64,000 nt of DNA from Chitinophagales bacterium (GTDB taxonomy: Bacteria > Bacteroidota > Bacteroidia > Chitinophagales > Saprospiraceae): contig JAAFJN010000016.1 in the NCBI GenBank assembly GCA_013298845.1, positions 1 to 64,000 on the forward strand, read 5' to 3'. The notes under the pieces are model-generated. The model had not been told where the DNA came from, made no database searches, and saw nothing but the letters and a program-made list of their open reading frames with translations. Of the stretch, positions 34,873-42,444 are shown piece after piece (the first letter of the stretch is position 1; each line of letters starts with the position of its first letter). The position numbers were made by a program, and so were the translations under genes.

Positions 34873-35550
34873 GTGCGATTCGACATTATTACAGTACTCC
34901 CGGAATTATTGGATGGCCCGTTTAGCCACTCCATTCTCAAACGCGCCCAACAAAAAGGCCACCTCGAAGTGCATTTGCACAACTTGCGCGACTACGCCAC
35001 CAACAAACAAAAGCAGGTAGACGACTACCCTTTTGGCGGCGGGGCCGGTATGGTGATGAAGGTGGAACCCATTGCGGCCTGCATCGAAAAACTGTTGTCC
35101 GAACGCAGTTACGACGAAGTGGTATATACTTCCCCCGACGGGCTGCGGCTCGACCAGGGCATTTGCAACCGCATGTCGCTGCTCAACAACGTGATTATTT
35201 TGTGCGGGCATTACAAAGGCGTGGACGAACGGATTCGGCAAAAATACATTACGATGGAACTCAGCATTGGCGATTACGTGCTTTCGGGCGGTGAATTGGC
35301 CGCTGCCGTGATTGTAGATTCCATTGGCCGCCTGATTCCGGGGGTACTGAATGATGAAACCTCGGCCCTGACCGATAGTTTTCAGGATAATTTGCTCGCA
35401 CCGCCCATTTACACCCGTCCGGCCGCGTGGGAAGGCATGAGTGTTCCCGAAATTCTGCTGTCGGGCCACGAAGCCAAAATTGATGAATGGCGGTACGAGC
35501 AAAGTTTGGAACGCACCCGGGCGCGAAGGCCGGATTTGTTGGGGGAGTGA
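34873..35550 (+). CDS. trmD: tRNA (guanine-N1)-methyltransferase TrmD
   Basis: 225 residues from a GTG at 34873, two nt behind the preceding stop; the open frame extends upstream inside the mutase gene, but only from [22 protein letters not shown] does it match TrmD. Trefoil-knot SAM site with [11 protein letters not shown] and [14 protein letters not shown], preceded by [13 protein letters not shown]. Methylates G37 of tRNAs read with a preceding G36, preventing frameshifts. Co-transcribed with the phosphohexomutase and followed by a terminator. Confidence 0.95.
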   Translation: MRFDIITVLPELLDGPFSHSILKRAQQKGHLEVHLHNLRDYATNKQKQVDDYPFGGGAGMVMKVEPIAACIEKLLSERSYDEVVYTSPDGLRLDQGICNRMSLLNNVIILCGHYKGVDERIRQKYITMELSIGDYVLSGGELAAAVIVDSIGRLIPGVLNDETSALTDSFQDNLLAPPIYTRPAAWEGMSVPEILLSGHEAKIDEWRYEQSLERTRARRPDLLGE

Positions 35551-35610
35551 TTGAGGAAAACCACATTACCAAAATTTTCCTGCGTCAATAGTTGTGTTCG
35601 GCAAGCAATC

Positions 35611-35647
35611 ACCTCAAAAAAATACGCCGTTGAGGTTGTTTTTTTAA
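35611..35647 (+). terminator. Intrinsic terminator after trmD
   Basis: ACCTCAA (35611-35617) pairs with TTGAGGT (35630-35636), then TGTTTTTTT. Confidence 0.8.
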
Positions 35648-35735
35648 AATTTGAATGAACAAAAATCAACCTCTAACCGTTACGTTTTTTTCTACATTCC
35701 TGCATTTTTAACAAAACAAACACACACCACACAAA

Positions 35736-36503
35736 ATGAAACAACTGTTTTTTTCCGTTTTTTTATTGTGCGCCACCATTGCAACGGCGCAAGACGTTAA
35801 ACCCCGCCAAAGCATTAGTATTTACGGCGGTCTGGGGGCTTATCTGGATCATCCTAGTGCCGTTTCGGGTTATAATGCGCCGGGTATCCAACAAGATTTT
35901 AAAAGTAATCCCTTTGTTTTCGGGGCCGACTATACGCGGCAATGGCGTAAACGCTGGCATTACGTGGTATCGGCACAAGGTGCGCTGCAATACACCACAA
36001 GCGTGACAACCATTCAGGCACCACAAAATCTGCCGCCGAACATTAGCCGGATAGATAGCCAATCTGATAACCTCGAAGCCGTGCAATTTATGTTGGGCGG
36101 CGGCTTACGGTACCAAGCCATTAAACGCAAATGGTTGATAATCAGCGGCCAACTCGGTTTGTTTGGCTCCTATATCCAAGACCGCGATGCCACACCCGGA
36201 CAAATTGGTTTACTGGTGGGTGACCCCAATAATTTGACCTGGGAATACGCCGGCACCATAGACGATGAAATTAATCGCCAGTTTATACCCGTCTTACAGT
36301 ATGGCATAATTGCCCAAGTCCCCCTGAGTTTTTGTCCGCGCCTGTCCGTTGGGGTAGATGTCTTTCATTACACCTCCCCGTACTTTTTGCGCGGTTCGTG
36401 GAGCCGAGTCAACACCGAAACCAATTTGCCCATTACCTTGGGAGGATACCGGTACCGCTGGGATAATTTGGTGGGCGCGTTACGGCTGACTTATCAAATC
36501 TAA
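35736..36503 (+). CDS. Outer-membrane beta-barrel protein, unknown function
   Basis: 255 residues with a signal peptide of about 19 residues (ATAQ). The mature part alternates hydrophobic strands and turns (SIYGGLGAYL, FVFGADYTRQW, HYVVSAQGALQY, QFMLGGGLRYQA, WLIISGQLGLFGSY, VLQYGIIAQVPLSF, LSVGVDVFHY) and ends in GALRLTYQI, suited to an 8-10-strand barrel of the OMP_b-brl kind. No enzymatic motif. It has its own transcription unit between the trmD terminator and a repeat-rich gap. Confidence 0.75.
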   Translation: MKQLFFSVFLLCATIATAQDVKPRQSISIYGGLGAYLDHPSAVSGYNAPGIQQDFKSNPFVFGADYTRQWRKRWHYVVSAQGALQYTTSVTTIQAPQNLPPNISRIDSQSDNLEAVQFMLGGGLRYQAIKRKWLIISGQLGLFGSYIQDRDATPGQIGLLVGDPNNLTWEYAGTIDDEINRQFIPVLQYGIIAQVPLSFCPRLSVGVDVFHYTSPYFLRGSWSRVNTETNLPITLGGYRYRWDNLVGALRLTYQI

Positions 36504-36553
36504 TACAGGGTGTCCGGCGGCAAGATGTGATTTCCGACTAATGATATTCCCTA

Positions 36554-36800
36554 AAAGTGCCCCGGCTTACATAATTGCCTTAAAAAAACGCCGTGTGGCT
36601 TTGTCCTTCAGAAGGAATCTATGGGCTTTAGATGATGCGTAAAAGCCATTACTCTTCGGTGAATTATGATCACAAATAGCCTTTTCATGGCTACTTTATG
36701 ATTTTTCTCCGTTTATTCCCAATGGCAAGTAAATAGATTCCCTCTGAATGACAAAGCCACATACGAGTATTTAGTGCAGTTGAGTGAGTCAGGGCACTTT
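36554..36800. repeat. MITE-like palindromic element
   Basis: Arms of 28 bp at 36594-36621 and 36734-36761 (TGTGGCTTTGTCCTTCAGAA... against its near-perfect complement, two changes) bound a 168-bp element with two internal hairpins (GGCTTT/AAAAGCC; TAGCC/GGCTA). Outside them AAAGTGCCC (36554-36562) and GGGCACTTT (36792-36800) form a second, outer inverted pair. No transposase. Confidence 0.7.
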
Positions 36801-36803
36801 CAG

Positions 36804-36829
36804 GTCTAACGTCTTGTGTCTAACGTCTT
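36804..36829. repeat. Direct repeat GTCTAACGTCTT, two copies
   Basis: GTCTAACGTCTT-GT-GTCTAACGTCTT; near-identical to the pair at 22681-22708, also between convergent genes. Confidence 0.7.
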
Positions 36830-36835
36830 GGGCGG

Positions 36836-36856
36836 GGGCAGCCACAAGGGCTGCCC
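36836..36856. repeat. GC hairpin, REP-like or terminator
   Basis: GGGCAGCC-ACAAG-GGCTGCCC, with GTAC on the right and a T-run at about 36865-36870. It could terminate the plus-strand barrel gene, or be a REP-like palindrome like that at 24003. Confidence 0.55.
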
Positions 36857-36868
36857 GTACCAGATTTT

Positions 36869-37750
36869 TTAATTCCGAATATCCTTCCCCCAGGCCAATT
36901 TCTCCCGGATGGTGCGCAAAAAGGTCTGGTCTTGCAATTGCACCAATTTGACGGTAAAGTCATTTTTGCGCACGGCCAATTGGTGCTGCATCCCGATGAG
37001 TTCGAAGCGGGAATCGAGGGTACAAATAAAATTTTCGCCCCGGCCCTCAATTTCAAACGATACCACGGCATTATCCGAGAGGACAATGGGCCGAACGTTG
37101 AGGTTGTGCGGTGCAACGGGCGTGAGCACAAAATTGCTGGAATTGGGCATAATCACCGGCCCGCCACAACTCAGCGAATAACCCGTGCTGCCCGTCGGGG
37201 TGGCCAATACAATGCCATCTGCCCAATAAGAGTTGAGGTAATCGCCGTTGATATACGTGTGCACGGTAATCATGGAAGAAGTATCGCGTTTCAACACCGT
37301 AAAATCGTTGAGCGCAAAACTAATGTCGCCAAACAACTGCGGCGTGCTTTCCAAATACAGGGTGCTGCGCTCGTCAATTTGGTACATGCCCAATTTTAAC
37401 CGGCGAATCGCGTCGGAAATAATGCTTTTTTCGATGTGGTTCAAAAAACCCAAGCGCCCCAGGTTAATCCCCAGCATCGGGATACCCGAATCGCGGATCA
37501 AGGTCACCGCGTTCAGCATCGTGCCGTCGCCGCCGAGCACAATGACGTAATCCACACGGTGGACTTTGAACGATAAATAATCATCAAACGCCGCGTAAGG
37601 GCCTTTGAAGTTGATTCGTGGTGCTATATCCCGTAAATATGGCGTATAAACATAGGTATTAAAACCCTCACTGTGGAGCGCATCAAATACTTCCTGAATA
37701 TAAGCGTGGTCCTGTTCTTTGTACTGCCTTCCGTACACAACTACTTGCAT
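36869..37750 (-). CDS. nadK: NAD kinase
   Basis: 293 residues, family length. GGDGT at 73-77 (catalytic Asp), the INLGRLGFL segment, NDFTVLKRD, and the ATPTGSTGYSLSCGGPVI motif that binds NAD; C-terminal beta-rich domain with QHQLAVRKNDFTVKLVQL. Phosphorylates NAD to NADP with ATP in the cytoplasm. A near-consensus -7 box lies 4 nt before the start. Together with nadD 1.6 kb away this makes a small NAD-linked neighbourhood. Confidence 0.95.
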   Translation of the reverse strand: MQVVVYGRQYKEQDHAYIQEVFDALHSEGFNTYVYTPYLRDIAPRINFKGPYAAFDDYLSFKVHRVDYVIVLGGDGTMLNAVTLIRDSGIPMLGINLGRLGFLNHIEKSIISDAIRRLKLGMYQIDERSTLYLESTPQLFGDISFALNDFTVLKRDTSSMITVHTYINGDYLNSYWADGIVLATPTGSTGYSLSCGGPVIMPNSSNFVLTPVAPHNLNVRPIVLSDNAVVSFEIEGRGENFICTLDSRFELIGMQHQLAVRKNDFTVKLVQLQDQTFLRTIREKLAWGKDIRN

Positions 37751-37754
37751 GGCG

Positions 37755-37762
37755 TAAAAGTA
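37755..37762 (-). promoter_or_regulatory. -7 box TACTTTTA, 4 nt before the nadK start codon
   Basis: One mismatch (last base) to TAnnTTTG; followed by CGCC and the ATG. Candidate leaderless promoter. Confidence 0.4.
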
Positions 37763-37798
37763 GGATAGAATTGGGGAAAATAGATTTTTTAAGGCTTT

Positions 37799-39331
37799 TT
37801 ATTTGTTCTTCACCCGGTTATACCCCGCTTTGGCGCGCGCGTGCAAACTGGCCGAATACTCTTCCGTGTCAATTTTAATGGCTTTTTGGTAAGCAGCGCG
37901 CGCATTGGCCCACTCCTTGCGGTCTTCGTACAACAAACCCAGTTGCAACGCCGCGTTACAGGCAAAATACCAGGGCTTACCACTCCCCTTCCCAATGGCG
38001 AGGTTGTAATAACGAATGGCATCCTCGTTTTTGTTGAGTTTATGGCAAATGCGCCCCATGCGGTACAAAAATTCCAAATTGTTTTTTTCGTGTTGCTCGT
38101 ACGCCGCAGCGCTGTTTTTGAGCAAATCGTAGGCGCGTTGGTTATATCCGCCGTCGAACAAAAGCCGCGCCTTGAGCAATTGCACGTCGGGCATTTCGCC
38201 TTTATTGGCTTCGCGGTCGGCGGCTTTATCGGTATCGGCGCGGGTAATGCCCTGTATTTTAGCCTGGTAAATATTGTTCCAATAGCCTTGCTGGTCATTT
38301 TTCAGCAAATGAAACCACGCCAATTTCTGGTAGGCTTCTTTAATGCCAAATTGCCCTTTATAATTGCTCAAAAACTGCTGCAAATATTGGTTGGCGTCGG
38401 TATCGAGGCGGTACAATTTGGCAATACCCAACAAAAAACTCCGGTACGGAAACGGGTGAAACTGATTGCCCACGGGCATTTGTTCGAGCAATTTAATGGC
38501 TTCGTCGTTGTGGCCCGTGCGCATGCCCACGTTGGCGAGGGCAAACATGGCCAACGGATTGGTTTTATGCTCTTTTAAACCTTCGCTCATGGTTTTCCAC
38601 GCCGTTTGGGTTTTGTTGTTCAAATGCAATTGCAAATACGAATACGCCACGTAACTTTCAATGCCAAAAATAAAATCGGGGTTATAGCGGGTATAATTGA
38701 GCAAATCTTCCAATTCCTGCACCCCCTGAGCGATGGTTCCTTTCATCCCGCCAATGCCTTTTACGGCCCAGCGAATTTCGTCGGGGATATTGCCCACAAT
38801 GGCGTGTAACAAACCGAGGCTTTTTTTATTGGCCACAAAATCGGGGTAGCGTTTTTGGTTTTCTTCCAACAGCGAATAGGCGTTTTTGACGTTGGTAATG
38901 CACGACAAATAATCGCCGTACCGGCCGCGCAACAACGCCCATTGTAACCGAATTTCCGCCTGGCAATACAGGTAATACGGCGAATTGCGGTCGCCATTGG
39001 ACAATTTACTCAGGCGTTTGTCCATGTTCTTCACGCCTTTACGGTACTCCGATTCACTGTCGTTCAGCACCGCCGATGCCGTTTCGAGGTAATTTTCGAC
39101 AAAATGCGGCATCAGGTTATTGGGTTCATTTTTTTTGAGGGCGTCAATCTCCGCCCGGGCTTCGGCGAAACGCAAACTAATGACTTTTTGGTAAGCCGAC
39201 CGAACACCTTCAGTGAACTCAAATCCGGCCACGACCGGGCTGTTGTGGGCCGAGACACGACCCAAAAATGCGCAAAAAAACAAGAAAACGAAAAGGAATG
39301 GGCGTTTTCTCTGGATCAACTGGTATTTCAT
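37799..39331 (-). CDS. Secreted TPR-repeat protein
   Basis: 510 residues with a signal peptide about 1-28 (LGRVSA). Helical pairs throughout; clear TPR units near the end (EFLYRMGRICHKLNKNEDAIRYYNLAIGKG and NAALQLGLLYEDRKEWANARAAYQKAIKID) and looser ones around 60-130 and 250-330. Probably a periplasmic scaffold; no catalytic motif. It shares a 37-bp divergent promoter region with nadD, and its stop lies 48 bp from nadK's start on the same strand. Confidence 0.8.
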   Translation of the reverse strand: MKYQLIQRKRPFLFVFLFFCAFLGRVSAHNSPVVAGFEFTEGVRSAYQKVISLRFAEARAEIDALKKNEPNNLMPHFVENYLETASAVLNDSESEYRKGVKNMDKRLSKLSNGDRNSPYYLYCQAEIRLQWALLRGRYGDYLSCITNVKNAYSLLEENQKRYPDFVANKKSLGLLHAIVGNIPDEIRWAVKGIGGMKGTIAQGVQELEDLLNYTRYNPDFIFGIESYVAYSYLQLHLNNKTQTAWKTMSEGLKEHKTNPLAMFALANVGMRTGHNDEAIKLLEQMPVGNQFHPFPYRSFLLGIAKLYRLDTDANQYLQQFLSNYKGQFGIKEAYQKLAWFHLLKNDQQGYWNNIYQAKIQGITRADTDKAADREANKGEMPDVQLLKARLLFDGGYNQRAYDLLKNSAAAYEQHEKNNLEFLYRMGRICHKLNKNEDAIRYYNLAIGKGSGKPWYFACNAALQLGLLYEDRKEWANARAAYQKAIKIDTEEYSASLHARAKAGYNRVKNK

Positions 39332-39335
39332 GGGG

Positions 39336-39343
39336 CAAAGATA
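39336..39343 (-). promoter_or_regulatory. -7 box TATCTTTG, 4 nt before the TPR gene start codon
   Basis: Exact TAnnTTTG followed by CCCC and the ATG at 39331; leaderless or nearly so. Confidence 0.55.
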
Positions 39344-39355
39344 GGAGGAATCCCA

Positions 39356-39363
39356 CTACCTTC
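39356..39363 (+). promoter_or_regulatory. -7 box TACCTTCG, 5 nt before the nadD start codon
   Basis: One mismatch to TAnnTTTG, followed by CCCC and the ATG at 39369. It mirrors the TPR promoter on the other strand. Confidence 0.45.
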
Positions 39364-39368
39364 GCCCC

Positions 39369-39944
39369 ATGAAAATTGGTTTGTTTTTTGGTTCTTTCAA
39401 CCCCGTTCACACGGGACACCTGATTATCGCCCACCACCTGGCCACCCGCACCGACCTCGATAAGGTATGGATGGTGGTGAGTCCGCACAACCCCCTAAAA
39501 CCCAAAAAGACGCTGGCGGGCGATTTTGATCGCCTGCATTTGGTGCGGTTGGGCATTGGTGAAAATCCCAAAATTGAAGCCTCTAACGTGGAATTTAGCC
39601 TGCCCAAACCGTCCTACACCATTGATACGCTGGCGGTTTTAAAAGAAAAATACCCCCAACACGAGTTTTGTCTCATTGTTGGGGGCGATAATTTGGCGAC
39701 GTTTCACCTGTGGAAAAACTACGAACAAATTTTGGCGCAGCACGATATTTACGTGTATAACCGCCCAGGCTACGATTTGGGCGAACTCGCCACGCACCCG
39801 CACGTGCGCATCTGCGAGGCACCGTTGCTCGATATTTCGGCCACTTATATCCGACAATGCATCAAAGACGGGCATTCTATCCGGTATTTGGTGCCCGATC
39901 CGGTGTGGGAATACCTCGCCAACAGCACTTTGTACCGGGACTAA
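39369..39944 (+). CDS. nadD: Nicotinate-nucleotide adenylyltransferase
   Basis: 191 residues. Nucleotidyl-transferase motif GSFNPVHTGH at 9-18, VSPHNPLKPKK, the PSYTIDTLAVL helix, VGGDNLATFHLWKNYEQIL and ISATYIRQCIKDG near the end. Adenylates nicotinate mononucleotide to deamido-NAD in the cytoplasm. Divergent from the TPR gene with only 37 bp between start codons; convergent with a TonB receptor (8-bp gap). Confidence 0.95.
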   Translation: MKIGLFFGSFNPVHTGHLIIAHHLATRTDLDKVWMVVSPHNPLKPKKTLAGDFDRLHLVRLGIGENPKIEASNVEFSLPKPSYTIDTLAVLKEKYPQHEFCLIVGGDNLATFHLWKNYEQILAQHDIYVYNRPGYDLGELATHPHVRICEAPLLDISATYIRQCIKDGHSIRYLVPDPVWEYLANSTLYRD

Positions 39945-39952
39945 TGTTTTTG

Positions 39953-42292
39953 TTAAAAATCTAACTGAAACGACAATATCGGCGTCAACCCGCTTTGTTT
40001 GCGGTACACCCAATTGTTAATGTCCGGGTCGTATTCGCGGCTGAGGGCATCCATATTTTGGCGATTGGCCACGTTCTGCACGTCCAATGCCAGTTGCCAC
40101 GCCGAACGACGGGCGTTCTGGCGGTACGAAATCCGCGCATCGGGGCGGAAATAAGCCTCTACTTTTTCCGAAAAAGCCCGTGATTGGTCCAACAAAGGAT
40201 CGCGGGAATAACGACTAATATTCTGTTCGCTCAACAAAGGGGTAAGGCGTTGACCGCCGTTGTAAATGATTTTGGTGCCCAATTGCAACACGCCCCGTTG
40301 GGAGACTTTCCACTCTTTGCCGCCCATAAACGAGGCCGAAATACCGCTGTCGAACGCCGTCGAAAACGCACGTCCCTGTGCATCGGTGTACCGCGAGCGC
40401 GAAATGGAAGTGCCAATCATAAAAAATGCCCCGCGCCGGAACGATTGTTCTATCGTCAGGTCAATGCCCCGGTTGGTGCCGCCGCCCTCGTTGATCAAAC
40501 GGTATTTGGCGTATCCGTCAATCGTGTTCAAAATACTCCACGAACTGCCCGCCTGATCGGCCACGGGCACATTGTGAAAACGTTGGTAATAGGCTTCCAC
40601 GTGCAACCGCAAGTTACGCCCCGGCAGCAGGTCATACCCCGCTACCAAGTGTTGCGCCCGGATAAAATCGGCGTCTTTATTGACTTCTACGCCGCGAATT
40701 TGGGTAAAATAATTCCCAATGGGCAACATTCGGCTGTGCAAACCCCAGGCCACACTCAGCGATTGTTTGGCGTCTAATTGGTATTTCACCCCAATGCGCG
40801 GCTCCACGCTGTGCCGCCCGTTCAGGGTAAGGTACATGGCGTGCGCCCCGATGTTCACCGTCAGGCGTTCGGTGGGGCGCAGGCGCAACTGCGCGTAAGG
40901 CTGGAGCAGTTGGGTGCTGCCCTTAGCGTCGAGGCTGGTCGAATCGCCGAGGGTGTTGCGGTTAAGGTTGTAAAAAATTTGATTGGCAAAAAAGCCCACC
41001 CGCACATTGGCGCGGGCACTCATTTTTTTATTGTAAAACGCCGACAATACCGCCCGGCCCTCGCGGTATTTTTCCCGGTTAATGGTGTATTTTTCGGTAA
41101 TGCTGCGAATGTTAAAGGTATCGTCAGTGTACAAAATATCCTGCCCGGTAATGGCAAAATGGGTTTTGATATAAGCGTCGTTTTTTAAAGTGGTGAGGCT
41201 GGTTGCGCCCACGGCCCCCATATTGGTCACAAATTCGCGGCCCGTGTAATCGGAGTATTGGTCCCAGGTCGCGGTGTCTTTCACCGGGTTACCAATTTCA
41301 CTGCTCAACCCGCCAATGCCCCACAGTGTAAACATGGTTTTGCCGCTTTTGGAGGGCATAAAGACGTTGAAAGACAGGTCCTGAAAGGTATTTTGCACCC
41401 GTTCTCCCACCAAATAAATCCCCATCCGGTTCAAAATACCGAGGGTAGAATACCGGTAATTGAGCAAATACGTAGCGCGCCCGCCTTTTTTAAACGGCCC
41501 TTCGGTGCTAAAATCGAGGCCCAGCATCCCGGCGCGGAACGTGTATTGCCGTTTTTCGGCGTTGCCTTTGCGGAAACGAATATCAAATACCCCCGTGTAA
41601 GCGTTGCCGTATTCGGCGGGAAAAGCCCCCGAACTAAAGTCTGAATTACCCAACATACTCACCGAAAAAACCGTAATGCCGCCCCCCGACGAACCCCGGC
41701 GGGCAAAATGGTTGGGGTTGGGAATATCCACCCCTTCGAGGCGCCACAACAAACCAATCCCCGAGTTGCCGCGCACCACAATATCCGAGCGGTTATCGCG
41801 GCTGGGTTGTACACCGGGGAATGCCTGCGCCATCCGGCCGGGATCGTTGGCCGAGGCCGCGTACCGCTGGGTTTCGTCCACCGAAAACGACCGGGCACTG
41901 AGAATGGAGACTTCATTCAGTGGTTCATTCCCGAATTTTTTGGCCGAAATAACCACCTCGTTCCCACTCACGGCCACTTGCGTCAGTTCGACCGTCAAGG
42001 TCATTTCCCGCGCCGAATTGAGGATAAACGGGTCGCTGAGCCAGGTCTCGTAGCCCACGTAGGTGCCATTCACCTGTACCCGAGCAACGGGCACATTGGT
42101 TAACACAAAACGTCCCTCGACATCCGTAATGGTGCCGAGGGACGGGTTGCTGTCTTTGATCGAAATCGTTGCCCCAACGAGGGCTTCGCGGGTGTCTTTG
42201 TCCAAAACCGTACCACGAATGGTTTGCGTCGGGACTTGGGCAAACACCCAAAACGGCGCTAAAAAAAGCGCGATTAAAATGTTGTTTTTCAT
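39953..42292 (-). CDS. TonB-dependent outer-membrane receptor
   Basis: 779 residues from the ATG at 42292 (MKNNILIALFLAPFWVFAQ is the signal peptide; the frame extends 35 codons upstream without likeness). Carboxypeptidase-like domain about 24-110 (IRGTVLDKDTREALVGATI), plug about 140-245 (DIVVRGNSGIGLLWRLEGVDIPNP), then barrel, ending in aromatic LSFQLDF. A long proximal leader of about 60-70 nt follows a CAACTTTG box (one mismatch). No SusD- or DUF4249-type partner is adjacent, so the ligand is open. Confidence 0.88.
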   Translation of the reverse strand: MKNNILIALFLAPFWVFAQVPTQTIRGTVLDKDTREALVGATISIKDSNPSLGTITDVEGRFVLTNVPVARVQVNGTYVGYETWLSDPFILNSAREMTLTVELTQVAVSGNEVVISAKKFGNEPLNEVSILSARSFSVDETQRYAASANDPGRMAQAFPGVQPSRDNRSDIVVRGNSGIGLLWRLEGVDIPNPNHFARRGSSGGGITVFSVSMLGNSDFSSGAFPAEYGNAYTGVFDIRFRKGNAEKRQYTFRAGMLGLDFSTEGPFKKGGRATYLLNYRYSTLGILNRMGIYLVGERVQNTFQDLSFNVFMPSKSGKTMFTLWGIGGLSSEIGNPVKDTATWDQYSDYTGREFVTNMGAVGATSLTTLKNDAYIKTHFAITGQDILYTDDTFNIRSITEKYTINREKYREGRAVLSAFYNKKMSARANVRVGFFANQIFYNLNRNTLGDSTSLDAKGSTQLLQPYAQLRLRPTERLTVNIGAHAMYLTLNGRHSVEPRIGVKYQLDAKQSLSVAWGLHSRMLPIGNYFTQIRGVEVNKDADFIRAQHLVAGYDLLPGRNLRLHVEAYYQRFHNVPVADQAGSSWSILNTIDGYAKYRLINEGGGTNRGIDLTIEQSFRRGAFFMIGTSISRSRYTDAQGRAFSTAFDSGISASFMGGKEWKVSQRGVLQLGTKIIYNGGQRLTPLLSEQNISRYSRDPLLDQSRAFSEKVEAYFRPDARISYRQNARRSAWQLALDVQNVANRQNMDALSREYDPDINNWVYRKQSGLTPILSFQLDF

Positions 42293-42444
42293 GATGTTCG
42301 TAGTAGAAAAGAATTTCCGTGTGACATTGGCGGAGCCGCAAAATAACGGCGCAAAGTTGCAACGCCCCAATGATGCTTCAAAAGACAAGTTTGCCAATGT
42401 TGCAGTACAGAATACTTTTATATCAGGAAAAACCGAACAATTTC

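Larger units (their letters stand above)
36504..36868. other. Repeat-rich gap between convergent genes
   Basis: 365 bp without a gene, holding in order a large palindromic element (36554-36800), the GTCTAACGTCTT direct repeat and a GC hairpin; see the separate entries. Confidence 0.7.
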
